Shown here in pieces: positions 41,630 to 50,627 of a stretch of DNA of 64,000 bases. Positions within the stretch are counted from its first letter, which is position 1. The number at the start of each line of letters is the position of its first letter. The stretch comes from Thalassovita aquimarina (lineage in GTDB: Bacteria; Pseudomonadota; Alphaproteobacteria; Rhodobacterales; Rhodobacteraceae): NCBI RefSeq assembly GCF_018219815.1, contig NZ_JADMKU010000002.1, forward strand, positions 124,001-188,000. Reading direction: 5' to 3'. A program made the translations under genes and the position numbers. Below the pieces are notes generated by a model. That model was not told where the DNA came from. It did not search any database and saw only the letters and a list, made by a program, of their open reading frames with translations.

Positions 41630-42318
41630 TGCGCCGCGCCGACCGCCTGTTCCAGATCGTTCAGTATCTGCGCGGCGGGCGGTTGGTGACGGCGGCGCAA
41701 CTGGCCGAGAAACTGGAGGTCACGCCGCGGACTATCTACCGAGACGTGGCCGACCTGATCGGCTCCGGCGTGCCGATCGAGGGCGAGGCCGGGGTCGGCT
41801 ACGTCATGCGCGACGGCTACGACCTGCCGCCGCTGATGTTTTCGTCGGATGAAATCGTGGCGCTGGTCGCCGGCGCGCGGATGATCCGCGCCTGGGGCGG
41901 CACCTCGATGGCGGCAGCGGCCGAGGAAGCGCTGGTCAAGATCAACGCGGTGCTGCCCGAAGCGGCCCGATCAAGGGCGAAAGAGGTGCAGGTTCATGCG
42001 CTGGCGCTGCACGACATGACCGATGAATTGCGCGACCGGATCGACCGGGTCGAAGCCGCCGCCAATTCCCACACGAGCCTGCATATCGCTTACGAGGACG
42101 AAACCGGCAGCGCGTCCAGCCGCAGCGTGCGGCCGCTGGGGCTGTGGTTCTGGGGCCGGGTCTGGACCATGGTCTGCTGGTGCGAGCTGCGCGAGGATTT
42201 CCGCATGTTCCGGCTCGATCGCATTCAAGCCTTGAGCGAAGGCGACGTATTCAGACCGCGCCCGGGCCAGACCCTGCGCGATTTCTACCGGCTGGAAGCC
42301 TACAAGCGCCGGTCTTAA
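41629..42318 (+). CDS. YafY-type transcriptional regulator (HTH_11 plus WYL domain)
   Basis: A 229-aa regulator. Residues 1-62 form an HTH_11 winged helix (RRADRLFQIVQYLRGG, then LEVTPRTIYRDVADLIGSGV). The WYL domain occupies about 135-225 (RSVRPLGLWFWGRVWTMVCWCELREDFRMFRLDRI). WYL domains sense nucleic acid or small ligands, and this subfamily is often encoded with a VOC or DinB gene. It overlaps the VOC gene by one base. The palindrome at 41191-41210 is its likely operator. The last codons run into a 13-bp tandem repeat shared with the convergent tesB end. Confidence 0.9.
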   Translation: MRRADRLFQIVQYLRGGRLVTAAQLAEKLEVTPRTIYRDVADLIGSGVPIEGEAGVGYVMRDGYDLPPLMFSSDEIVALVAGARMIRAWGGTSMAAAAEEALVKINAVLPEAARSRAKEVQVHALALHDMTDELRDRIDRVEAAANSHTSLHIAYEDETGSASSRSVRPLGLWFWGRVWTMVCWCELREDFRMFRLDRIQALSEGDVFRPRPGQTLRDFYRLEAYKRRS

Positions 42319-42337
42319 TCCCTTGTCTTAATCCCTT
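42312..42337. repeat. 13-bp tandem repeat at converging gene ends
   Basis: GTCTTAATCCCTT occurs twice in direct succession. The first copy contains the stop codon of the WYL regulator gene, the second borders the minus-strand stop of tesB at 42328-42330. Probably a replication-slippage duplication. Confidence 0.85.
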
Positions 42338-43212
42338 GGCGTGACGTTCCGCACCAGCCCTTCCTGCGCGGTCGAGGCGACAAGCCGCCCGTCGCGAGTG
42401 AAGATCTGACCACGGTTGAAGCCGCGCGCGCCACCGGCCCAAGGGCTGTCCATCGCGTAAAGCAGCCATTCGTCCATGCGGAAATCGTCATGGAACCACA
42501 TCGCGTGGTCGAGGCTGGCGAATTGCATGTCGGGATCGACGAAGGCCTTGGCGAAGGGCAACACGCAGGTGCCCAGCAGCCCGTAATCCGAGGTATAGGC
42601 CAGCGCCGCGCGGTGCAGGTCGGGATCGTCGCCGAAATCCCCGCGCACCCTGATCCACATGTTTTGAACCGGATCCTGCTTTTCGCGGGTGAAGGGCGGC
42701 CGCAAACCGACCGGGCGCATTTCGATCGGGCGCGGCATGTTGAGCCAGTTCAGGAACGCCTCGGGCAGGTCATCGCGCATCCGTTCGCCCAGCTGTTCAT
42801 CGCTTATCAGGTCTTTGGGCATGGGTACGTCGGGCATCTGCGCCTGGTGCGCCAGCCCGGGCTCCCGAACATGGAAGGAGGCGGCAAGGTTCAGGATCGG
42901 CTTGCCCGACTGGATCGCCACCACCCGGCGGGTGGCGAAGCTGCGCCCATCGCGGTCGCGTTCCACGCGGTAGAGAACCGGCTTGGTCGCGTCGCCCGGA
43001 CGCATGAAATAGGCGTGCAGCGAATGCACCGGCCGGTCCGGATCGGCGGTCCGGATCGCCGCCATCAGAGCCTGCCCGATCACCTGCCCGCCAAAGGACC
43101 GGCCCCGCCCCTGCGGCGTGGCGATGCCGCGGAAGAAATTGTCTTCGACCGTTTCGACTTCAAGAACGTCGTGAAGCCATTTGACCATGTCGGTGTCGGT
43201 CTGTTCCGCCAT
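42328..43212 (-). CDS. tesB: Acyl-CoA thioesterase II
   Basis: A 294-aa double hot-dog thioesterase of the TesB family, hydrolysing medium- and long-chain acyl-CoAs. N-terminal FRGIATPQGRGRSFGGQVIG and VHSLHAYFMRPGD, plus the C-terminal FASLDHAMWFHDDFRMDEWLLYA and GLVRN blocks, are all characteristic; the catalytic Asp of LDHAMWFH is present. GGGAAAGAAG precedes the ATG at 43212; in-frame ATGs at 43224 and 43236 are alternatives. Monocistronic and convergent with the WYL regulator. Confidence 0.93.
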   Translation of the reverse strand: MAEQTDTDMVKWLHDVLEVETVEDNFFRGIATPQGRGRSFGGQVIGQALMAAIRTADPDRPVHSLHAYFMRPGDATKPVLYRVERDRDGRSFATRRVVAIQSGKPILNLAASFHVREPGLAHQAQMPDVPMPKDLISDEQLGERMRDDLPEAFLNWLNMPRPIEMRPVGLRPPFTREKQDPVQNMWIRVRGDFGDDPDLHRAALAYTSDYGLLGTCVLPFAKAFVDPDMQFASLDHAMWFHDDFRMDEWLLYAMDSPWAGGARGFNRGQIFTRDGRLVASTAQEGLVRNVTPRD

Positions 43213-43306
43213 CTTCTTTCCCATCGCAGCCTTCATTGCCCGTTAATCGACTCCAATGCGGTCGAAAGTGCAAGGGCAAACGGGACGTCGGCAGCCGGCG
43301 CGTGTC

Positions 43307-44224
43307 TCAGTGACCGATCAGCTGGGTGTCGGCACAGACCGCTCCGAAGCTTTCCAGCTCCAATACCGCATGGACGATGCCGTGACGCTCTTTCAGCGTT
43401 TGCTTGACGGTCTTCTTGACCGCTTCCGCCTCGACCGATCCGTCCAGCACCACGTGGCTTTCCAGCGCCGTTTCGTGTTCCTGCATGCGCCAGATATGCA
43501 GATGATGGATATCTCCGACCCCGTCGATCCCGCGCAGGGTCGCTGCGACGTCTTCCAGGTCTGTATCTTCCGGTGCCCCCATCATCAGGATTCGAATGAC
43601 TGGCAGGATACCCTGCCAGGAATGCCACAGGATGTAGCCCGAAATCAGCAGCGTCACGATCGGGTCGACCAGCCGCCAGTCATAGAGCAGGATCAGCGTA
43701 CCGCCGACGATCACCGCCACCGACCCCAGTGCGTCGGCCAGGTTGTGCAGGAAGGCGGCGCGCATGTTGACGCTGTCGCCGCTCAGCCGCCAGATCAGCA
43801 GCGCCGTGACCGTGTCGATCACCAGCGCGACGGCGGCCACGGCAACCACGATCCAGCCCTCGACCTCGACCGGGTTGAACAACCGCTGCACCCCCTCGGC
43901 GGCGAGGTAGAAGGCCACCACGATCAGCGTGGTGTAGTTGATCAGCGCCGCCACCACCTCGGCCCGACCATAGCCGAAGGTCATCGTCGCATCCGCCGGC
44001 CGTTTGCCGATGCGCCGGGCGAAGAAGGCGATGAACAGCGAAAGGGCATCGGACAGGTTATGGATCGCATCGGCGATCAGCGCCAGCGATCCTGAAATCA
44101 CCCCCGCCACGATCTGCGCCAGAGTCAGCAGGATGTTGACCGCAACCGCCCACGCCACCCGCCGGTCGCCACCGTCCAGATCGGGATGGGGATGATGATG
44201 GCCGTGGTGGTGATCATGCGGCAT
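43307..44224 (-). CDS. Cation diffusion facilitator (Zn/Co/Cd efflux, CzcD-like)
   Basis: A 305-aa CDF transporter with six helices. It has a His-rich N-terminus (residues 3-14) and the two metal-site motifs DAIHNLSDAL in helix 2 and FLHNLADALGS in helix 5 (each H-xxx-D), consistent with the zinc-type HD-HD site. The C-terminal cytoplasmic domain includes HHLHIWRMQEHETALESHVVL with further metal-binding histidines. It exports Zn2+ and perhaps Co2+ or Cd2+ in exchange for protons. It starts 9 bp after the ABC ATPase gene stop, so the two may be co-transcribed. Confidence 0.92.
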   Translation of the reverse strand: MPHDHHHGHHHPHPDLDGGDRRVAWAVAVNILLTLAQIVAGVISGSLALIADAIHNLSDALSLFIAFFARRIGKRPADATMTFGYGRAEVVAALINYTTLIVVAFYLAAEGVQRLFNPVEVEGWIVVAVAAVALVIDTVTALLIWRLSGDSVNMRAAFLHNLADALGSVAVIVGGTLILLYDWRLVDPIVTLLISGYILWHSWQGILPVIRILMMGAPEDTDLEDVAATLRGIDGVGDIHHLHIWRMQEHETALESHVVLDGSVEAEAVKKTVKQTLKERHGIVHAVLELESFGAVCADTQLIGH

Positions 44225-44233
44225 GTCGCGCCC

Positions 44234-45160
44234 TCAGCTCCGGGTCAGTTCGAGGAACACGTCTTCCAGATCGGCCTCTTCGGTTTTCACGTCGCGGATA
44301 CTGATCCCGGCGTCGCGCACCGCCGCCAGCACCTGTTCGGCACTGGTCTGATGAGCGTGATAGCTCAGCGCGACGGCACCGTCGGGGCGGGTTTCCACCG
44401 TGATGCCGGGGGCCTCTGGCAGGGTCGTGACGGTCTCTTCGGCATGGATCACCATGGTCTTGGCATCGATCCGGTTCACCAAGTTGGTCTTGCTGTCGCG
44501 CGCCACCACTTCGCCCTGGTTGATGATGGCGATCTCGTCGCACATCTCTTCGGCCTCTTCCAGGTAGTGGGTCGTCAAGATGATGGTCATGCCCTCATCG
44601 TTCAGCTTGCGAATGTTGGTCCACAGCATCTGGCGCAGCTCGATATCCACCCCCGCCGTCGGTTCGTCCAGCACCAGGATGTGCGGCGCATGCACCAATG
44701 CCTTGCCCAAAAGAAGCCGCCGCCGCATCCCGCCCGACAGGGTGCGGGCATAGGCATCGGCCTTGTCCTCCAGCCCGATCAGCTTCAGGATCTCGTCGGT
44801 CCGGCGCTGCGATTTCGGCACCGCATACAGCCCGGCCTGCACGTCCAGCGCCGCGCGCGGCGTGAAGAAGGCGTCGAGGTTCAGTTCCTGCGGCATCACC
44901 CCGATCGAAGCGCGGCTCTGGCGCGGGTTCACATCCTGATCGAAGCCCCAGATCGTCACCTGGCCCGCGGTTTTCACCACCAGACCGGCAAGGATGTTGA
45001 TCAGGGTCGATTTGCCGGCCCCGTTCGGCCCCAGCAACCCGAAGACGGACCCCTGCGGAATATCCAGGTCGATGCCCTTCAGTGCTTGCTTTTCCGGCTG
45101 CCCCTTGCTGCCGCGATAGGTCTTGCGCAGACCTCGGATTTCGATGGCATTGCTGCTCAT
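44234..45160 (-). CDS. ABC-2 type transporter ATP-binding protein (YadG-like)
   Basis: A 308-aa ABC ATPase. Walker A GPNGAGKS, Q-loop GVMPQELNLD, signature LSGGMRRRLLL, Walker B HILVLDEPTAGVD and the H-loop TTHYLEEAEEM are all intact. A C-terminal roughly 70-residue domain ending DVFLELTRS is typical of exporters that pair with ABC-2 permeases. No permease gene is present on either side: downstream is the CDF gene and upstream the divergent zinc-finger gene. Either the permease is elsewhere or it has been lost. Substrate unknown. Confidence 0.9.
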   Translation of the reverse strand: MSSNAIEIRGLRKTYRGSKGQPEKQALKGIDLDIPQGSVFGLLGPNGAGKSTLINILAGLVVKTAGQVTIWGFDQDVNPRQSRASIGVMPQELNLDAFFTPRAALDVQAGLYAVPKSQRRTDEILKLIGLEDKADAYARTLSGGMRRRLLLGKALVHAPHILVLDEPTAGVDIELRQMLWTNIRKLNDEGMTIILTTHYLEEAEEMCDEIAIINQGEVVARDSKTNLVNRIDAKTMVIHAEETVTTLPEAPGITVETRPDGAVALSYHAHQTSAEQVLAAVRDAGISIRDVKTEEADLEDVFLELTRS

Positions 45161-45236
45161 GGCCCTACTTGCCCCTGGCGTTGTGATCGCTCATAACAGC
45201 ACCTAATTCTTTTGCAGCCAAAAGGAAACGCCCCGG

Positions 45237-45419
45237 ATGACGACCCAAGCGCCCGAAACCAAGATTGTCGAGAATTCCAAGATCGCCTGCGACGGCGGCG
45301 AAGGCGCCCTGGGCCACCCCCGCGTCTGGCTGCATATCCCGGAAGACGCCGGTTATGTCGAATGCCCCTATTGCGATGCGAAATACATCCTGAAGGGATC
45401 GAAAGCGGATCAGGGCTGA
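45237..45419 (+). CDS. Zinc-finger protein of the NDUFS6/zf-CHCC family
   Basis: A 60-aa protein with a single zinc site C18-x8-H27-x15-C43-x2-C46 (ACDGG, LGHPRVWL, VECPYCDAKY). It is the bacterial homologue of the NDUFS6 accessory subunit of respiratory complex I, widespread in Alphaproteobacteria. AAAGGAAA precedes the ATG. Divergent from the ABC ATPase gene. Confidence 0.9.
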   Translation: MTTQAPETKIVENSKIACDGGEGALGHPRVWLHIPEDAGYVECPYCDAKYILKGSKADQG

Positions 45420-45554
45420 TCCCCGAAACCCGCGTGCCCCGGCGCCGCATTCGAAGATTTATCGAACGATGAAAGCAGAAACCGGATTGCCATCTGGCGA
45501 TCCGGCTGGTCGCATGGCATGTAGGACCATGCGCCTCAGGATCGGAGAAAAAGC

Positions 45555-48356
45555 ATGACGTTTGGCAAGGGCTGCCACCTGCACCTGATCGACGGATCGG
45601 CCTTCATCTTCCGCGCCTATCACGCGCTGCCGCCGTTGACGCGGAAATCCGACGGGCTGCCGATCGGGGCGGTGGCCGGGTTCTGCAACATGCTGCAGCG
45701 CTATATCGACGGCAACAACGGGTCCGATGCGGCAACCCACGTGGCGGTGATCTTCGATCATTCCGGCAAGAGCTTCCGCAACGAACTTTATGACCAGTAC
45801 AAGGCCAACCGCCCGCCCGCGCCCGAAGACCTGGTGCCGCAGTTTCCGCTGACCCGCGAAGCCACCCGCGCCTTCAACATCGCCTGCGAGGAAATCGAAG
45901 GGTTCGAGGCCGACGACATCATCGCCACGCTGGCGCATCAGGCACGAGACGCCGGTGGGCGCGTCACCATCGTCAGTTCCGACAAGGACCTGATGCAGCT
46001 GGTCGGCGACGGGGTCGAAATGCTCGACCCGATGAAGAACAAGCGGATCGACCGCGAGGGCGTGATGGAAAAATTCGGCGTCGGCCCGGACCGGGTGGTC
46101 GACGTGCAGGCACTGGCCGGCGACAGCGTCGACAACGTGCCCGGCGCGCCCGGCATCGGTGTGAAGACCGCCGCGTTGCTGATCAACGAATACGGATCGC
46201 TGGAGGAACTTCTGGACCGCGCCGAAGAAATCAAGCAGCCCAAGCGGCGCCAGACCCTGATCGAAAAGCGCGACCAGATCGAGTTGTCGAAGACGCTGGT
46301 GCAGCTCGATTGCCACATGGATCTCGACTTCACGCTTGACGATCTGGAAGCGCGCGATCCCGACCCCGAGAAGCTGATGCATTTCCTGGCGGAAATGGAA
46401 TTCCGCACCCTGACCAAGCGGATCGCGGATCAGCTGGGCGTCGAACCGCCCGCGATCAAGGACACCGACCCGCGCGGCGCCGAACCGGGCGAGGCGGACA
46501 AGCCGGACGACCTGCCCTTCAATCCCGAGGATTACGAATGCGTGCGTGATATCACCGCTCTGGCATCCTGGGTCGGTCTGGCGCGCGAACGCGGCTACGT
46601 GGCGGTGGATACCGAAACGACGGGGCTGGATGAAATGCGCGCCGATCTGGTCGGCATTTCGCTGTGCATCGAACCGGGCAAGGCCTGTTACATCCCGCTG
46701 ACGCACAAGGACGGGGCGGATGACCTGTTCGGTTCCGACAACCTGGCCGAAGGGCAGATCGCGCTGGACGAGGCGCTCGACCTGCTGAAGCCCGTCTTGG
46801 AGGATGACAGCATCCTGAAGATCGGCCAGAACATGAAATACGACGCCAAGATCTTCGCCCGCTACGGCGTCAACGTGGCGCCGATCGACGACACGATGCT
46901 GATGTCCTACGCGATGAATGCCGGACTGCACGGGCACGGCATGGACACGCTGTCGGAACGCTACCTTGGCCACACACCGATCCCGATCAAATCGCTGCTG
47001 GGTTCGGGCAAATCGCAGATCACCTTCGACCGGGTGCCGGTGGACGACGCGGTGAAATACGCCGCTGAAGACGCCGATATCACCCTGCGCCTGTGGCAGC
47101 TGTTCAAGCCGCAACTGCACCAGACCCGGGTGACCACCGTCTATGAAACGCTGGAACGCCCGCTGGTGCCGGTGCTGGCGCGGATGGAAATGCACGGGAT
47201 CAAAGTCGACCGCGATACCCTGTCGCGCATGTCCAACGCCTTCGCCCAGAAAATGGCCGGGTTCGAAGCCGAACTTTACGAACTCGCGGGCCACGAATTC
47301 AATGTCCAGTCCCCCGCACAAGTGGGCGCGATCCTGTTCGAGGAAATGGGGCTCGAAGGCGGCAAGAAAACCAAGACCGGGCAATGGTCGACCCCGGCCG
47401 ACGTGCTGGAAGACCTCGCCACCGAACACGATTTCGCCGCCCGCGTTCTGGATTACCGCCAGCTGCAGAAATTGAAATCGACCTACACGGATGCGCTGCA
47501 GGATCACATCCATCCCGAAACGGGACGCGTTCACACCTCCTACCTGCAAAGCGGGGCCAACACGGGCCGGCTGGCCTCGACCGATCCGAACCTGCAGAAC
47601 ATCCCGGTCAGGTCCGAGGAAGGCCGCCGCATCCGCGAAGCCTTCGTGGCGGAAGAGGGCAAGGTACTGCTGTCGCTCGACTACAGCCAGATCGAGCTGC
47701 GCATCCTCGCCGAAATCGCGGGGATCGACGCGCTGAAGCAGGCGTTCAAGGACGGGCTCGATATCCACGCGATGACCGCCAGCGAAATGTTCGACGTGCC
47801 GCTGGATGAAATGACGCCGGAAATCCGCCGCCGCGCCAAGGCGATCAATTTCGGCGTCATCTACGGCATTTCCGCCTTCGGGCTGGCGCGCAACCTGCGC
47901 ATTCCGCGGGCCGAGGCGCAGGATTTCATCACCCGCTATTTCGAACGCTTCCCCGGCATTCGCACCTACATGGACGACACAAAGGGCTTCGCCAAGGAAC
48001 ACGGCTACGTCCAGACCCTGTTCGGCCGCAAGATCCACACGCCGGAAATCACCGCCAAGGGGCCGCGCGCCGGATTTGCCCAACGCGCGGCGATCAACGC
48101 CCCGATCCAGGGCACCGCGGCCGACGTGATCCGCCGCGCGATGATCCGGATGCCCGACGCCATCGCCGGCCTGCCCGCCAAGATGCTGCTGCAGGTGCAT
48201 GACGAACTGCTGTTCGAGGTGGACGAAGACCGCGCCGACGACGTGATCGCACAGGCCCGCGAGGTGATGGAAAGCGCCGCCGCGCCCGTGGTTCAGCTGT
48301 CGGTGCCGCTGACCGTCGATGCCGGACGCGGCGCCAACTGGGCCGAGGCGCATTAA
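45555..48356 (+). CDS. polA: DNA polymerase I
   Basis: A 933-aa polymerase with all three activities. The 5-prime nuclease domain spans about 1-290 (HLIDGSAFIFRAYHALPPL, DDIIATLA, SSDKDLMQL). The 3-prime exonuclease spans about 330-520 and retains its metal ligands (D352 and E354 in AVDTETTG). The polymerase spans about 560-933, with motif A LDYSQIELR (D709), motif B RRAKAINFGVIYG and motif C QVHDELLFEV (D883). It serves Okazaki fragment processing and repair. The long antisense open frame over the same span is a codon-bias shadow. It is preceded by 135 bp holding no gene. Confidence 0.97.
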   Translation: MTFGKGCHLHLIDGSAFIFRAYHALPPLTRKSDGLPIGAVAGFCNMLQRYIDGNNGSDAATHVAVIFDHSGKSFRNELYDQYKANRPPAPEDLVPQFPLTREATRAFNIACEEIEGFEADDIIATLAHQARDAGGRVTIVSSDKDLMQLVGDGVEMLDPMKNKRIDREGVMEKFGVGPDRVVDVQALAGDSVDNVPGAPGIGVKTAALLINEYGSLEELLDRAEEIKQPKRRQTLIEKRDQIELSKTLVQLDCHMDLDFTLDDLEARDPDPEKLMHFLAEMEFRTLTKRIADQLGVEPPAIKDTDPRGAEPGEADKPDDLPFNPEDYECVRDITALASWVGLARERGYVAVDTETTGLDEMRADLVGISLCIEPGKACYIPLTHKDGADDLFGSDNLAEGQIALDEALDLLKPVLEDDSILKIGQNMKYDAKIFARYGVNVAPIDDTMLMSYAMNAGLHGHGMDTLSERYLGHTPIPIKSLLGSGKSQITFDRVPVDDAVKYAAEDADITLRLWQLFKPQLHQTRVTTVYETLERPLVPVLARMEMHGIKVDRDTLSRMSNAFAQKMAGFEAELYELAGHEFNVQSPAQVGAILFEEMGLEGGKKTKTGQWSTPADVLEDLATEHDFAARVLDYRQLQKLKSTYTDALQDHIHPETGRVHTSYLQSGANTGRLASTDPNLQNIPVRSEEGRRIREAFVAEEGKVLLSLDYSQIELRILAEIAGIDALKQAFKDGLDIHAMTASEMFDVPLDEMTPEIRRRAKAINFGVIYGISAFGLARNLRIPRAEAQDFITRYFERFPGIRTYMDDTKGFAKEHGYVQTLFGRKIHTPEITAKGPRAGFAQRAAINAPIQGTAADVIRRAMIRMPDAIAGLPAKMLLQVHDELLFEVDEDRADDVIAQAREVMESAAAPVVQLSVPLTVDAGRGANWAEAH

Positions 48357-48462
48357 AGGGGGCGCGGCCCAGACCGCGCCCTTCATACCTCACGAATTCG
48401 CCAGCGCCAATTTCGCCCAGGCCGCCTGCCGCGCAGGCGTATTTCAGCCAGGAAGAAACCCG

Positions 48463-48489
48463 TTCTTCTTTTCACAAATATCCCGGGGG
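48463..48489 (-). repeat. Recurrent intergenic element, copy 2
   Basis: On the minus strand CCCCCGGGATATTT-N5-AAGAAGAA, nearly identical to copy 1 over 25 bases. It lies between the convergent polA and HIT genes, next to a GGGGGCTGGCCCCC hairpin (48493-48506). Confidence 0.55.
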
Positions 48490-48515
48490 TTTGGGGGCTG
48501 GCCCCCAATCCATCC

Positions 48516-48899
48516 TCATCCGGCCTTTTGCAACATCCGGCCCAGCCAGCGCCCGCCCAGCACGTGCACGTGCAGATGCGGCACTTCCTGCACGCCGTTC
48601 TCGCCGGAATTTGAAATCAACCGGAACCCGTCGCCGTTTTCGCCCGCCTGCACCCCGGCCAGCTTGCAGACCTCGCCTACGGTGCGGGTGAAATCGACGA
48701 TTTCCGCATCGGAAGCTTCCAGCGCGAAATGGTCATAGCAAACGTAGGGTCCCTTCGGGATCACCAGAACATGCACCGGCGCCTGCGGCTGGATGTCATG
48801 AAAGGCCAGCGAATGCTCGGTTTCCAGCACCGTCTTGTTGGGGATTTCGCCGCGCAGGATCTTGGCAAAGATGTTCTGGTCGTCATAGGCGTAGGTCAT
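48516..48899 (-). CDS. HIT family protein (Hint/HinT-type purine nucleoside phosphoramidase)
   Basis: A 127-aa histidine-triad protein: DDQNIFAKILRGEIP at the start, SLAFHDIQPQAPVHVLVIPK in the middle, and the HxHxH motif at H108, H110, H112 in PHLHVHVLGG with the catalytic central histidine. It hydrolyses purine nucleoside phosphoramidates and adenylylated lysine adducts. Its start lies 8 bp after the stop of the glycosyltransferase gene, suggesting co-transcription. Convergent with polA. Confidence 0.92.
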   Translation of the reverse strand: MTYAYDDQNIFAKILRGEIPNKTVLETEHSLAFHDIQPQAPVHVLVIPKGPYVCYDHFALEASDAEIVDFTRTVGEVCKLAGVQAGENGDGFRLISNSGENGVQEVPHLHVHVLGGRWLGRMLQKAG

Positions 48900-48907
48900 C
48901 GGTCCTC

Positions 48908-50485
48908 TCAGTCTGCAAACAAGTAGTCGATGTCGACGATTTCTTGCGCCTTGTCTTCGGAAATGGCAAGGAACTGTGCCACCTCGCCGGCATTTTCTTC
49001 CATCCTGCCGGCTTCGCGGATGCGGTGATGGTTGGCGAAATTCGCGTCGCGGATGCGGTCGCTTTCGAAGGCCATGTCATGACGGATGGTGGGCAGCAGC
49101 CGCTCCAGCGTTTCCGGCGGCGTCTGTTCGCCGGCCAACCCGATCCGCATCGCGTGGCCTGTCAGGAACTCGTCGGTGAACTCCACGTCGATTTCAAGCA
49201 ACCGGGTTGTCGAACGGTCGCCACAAAAATCCTGCAACAGGTCCAGCGCGCCGGGATCGAGGCAGATGATCAGCCGGTCTGTGGCGAAATAATCGAACAG
49301 CATTCGCATCAGCGCGCGGCGGTGACGGTGGCGTTTGGCAATGGTTTTCTGGATCCCGCCCAGATCGGGCAGCGGCGTCGATTCCTCGTTGAACAGGTAT
49401 TCGATCGCCGGGATATTGGTCGCCTTGCGGATCTGTTCCAGCAGGCGCTTGGCCACGTGCCATTTCTTGCACACCACGATCAGCAATTCGCGCTCGCGCC
49501 CCAGCGAGCTTTCGGTTTCCCAGAACCGCATGCCGAAACGCCGCCCGATGCGGCCCCGGCCGGTGAGGAACTTGTACAGGCTGCGGCCTTCGTTGGAGAT
49601 CTTGAACTCGACCCCTTCGGTGGCATAGAGCGCGCCCAGCCGCGCCTTCAGCTCGCGCGCCTCGGGGCTGATCTTGCGGGCGAACAGAAAATCCTGACTG
49701 ACCAGCAGGTCATAGTGATCGTTGTAGAAGGTCACCGGCATGCCGTAATCGGAAAACATCAGGAAGGTCAGCGTGCGAGGATCGATTTCCTCTTCCGGCA
49801 CCATGTGGCGCACCAGCGTCTGGAAAAAGGTTTCATCCGGAATCCAGGTGGTTCGGAAGAACCGCATCACGTCCTTGCGCTGCCTGGTGAAATCCATGAT
49901 CCATTCGACGGTGCGGCGGCGCAGGCACCACCACTGGCTGCCGATCTGGACCTGCAGGTCATGCGGGATGTCCCGTTCCAGCCCCAACCTCTTCTGCAGG
50001 TTGAGCGCCCAGTAATAGCGCTTGGGCTGGGTCCGTTCGTTGAAGAAGTGGCGATAGATCAGCCGGCCTTCCTTCATCCCGGTCTTGATCCAGTCACTTT
50101 CGAAGAAATCGAAGCTCTCGATGAAATCGCGATCTCTGTCGTCCAGGAAAGCATGCGAATACTGGGCCGATTTGATCGCCATGCAATCGCCCGACAGCAG
50201 GTAGAAATGGGTCGCCCTCGGGAAGGCGTCGAGCGCCACTTCGATCGCGTTCAGCGTCGCCTGCACCAGGGACCATTCGCCCCAGCCGCACTTGATCCGC
50301 TTGCGGGCGAAGGTCACGTTGGGATTGTCCCGCAGTGCTTCGCTGATCTGGTTGAAATGTTCCGGATTGGCGCGGGCGTCGAAATGAATCGACATGTAAT
50401 CGCCCGCCGCGGTGAGGCGTTCGGCTTGGGCGATGATGGCCTCCGGGTCCTTGTGGCACAGAAGGATGAACGCAATTCTTGCCAT
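48908..50485 (-). CDS. GT14-like beta-1,6-N-acetylglucosaminyltransferase family protein
   Basis: A 525-aa protein. Residues 1-270 resemble core-2/I-branching GlcNAc transferases (GT14): AFILLCHKDPEAIIAQAERL, SIHFDARANPEHF, the GWGEWSLVQATLNAIE block, FYLLSGDCMAIKS and TWIPDETFFQTL. The C-terminal 250 residues form a second domain without clear homology (a basic RHRHRRALMRMLFDYF, then DRLIICLDPGALDLLQDF). No signal peptide. It is divergent from a sulfotransferase gene across 142 bp, suggesting that the two build a branched, sulfated surface glycan; this is inference. Confidence 0.85.
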   Translation of the reverse strand: MARIAFILLCHKDPEAIIAQAERLTAAGDYMSIHFDARANPEHFNQISEALRDNPNVTFARKRIKCGWGEWSLVQATLNAIEVALDAFPRATHFYLLSGDCMAIKSAQYSHAFLDDRDRDFIESFDFFESDWIKTGMKEGRLIYRHFFNERTQPKRYYWALNLQKRLGLERDIPHDLQVQIGSQWWCLRRRTVEWIMDFTRQRKDVMRFFRTTWIPDETFFQTLVRHMVPEEEIDPRTLTFLMFSDYGMPVTFYNDHYDLLVSQDFLFARKISPEARELKARLGALYATEGVEFKISNEGRSLYKFLTGRGRIGRRFGMRFWETESSLGRERELLIVVCKKWHVAKRLLEQIRKATNIPAIEYLFNEESTPLPDLGGIQKTIAKRHRHRRALMRMLFDYFATDRLIICLDPGALDLLQDFCGDRSTTRLLEIDVEFTDEFLTGHAMRIGLAGEQTPPETLERLLPTIRHDMAFESDRIRDANFANHHRIREAGRMEENAGEVAQFLAISEDKAQEIVDIDYLFAD

Positions 50486-50627
50486 CTACGGAAACGATCG
50501 CCCCTGCTTTAAAAGATTGTTTACATAGATACGGCCGATCGAAGATTGAATAAACCGGGTTTCTTTGGTTTTTGTAAACAAAAGCAAAGTTCCCGGCCGC
50601 AGGGGACGCAACAGGAGGCATGGGTTC

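Noticed and set aside
45459-48386. A 975-codon open frame antisense to polA
   Set aside because: It is an exact codon-bias mirror of a full-length polA with all catalytic motifs; its composition (very rich in H, R, Q, V, D) is typical of antisense frames in high-GC DNA.
48357-48515. Possible coding continuation after polA
   Set aside because: The stretch holds the intergenic element and a GC hairpin; the 139-codon plus frame across it has no start signal.
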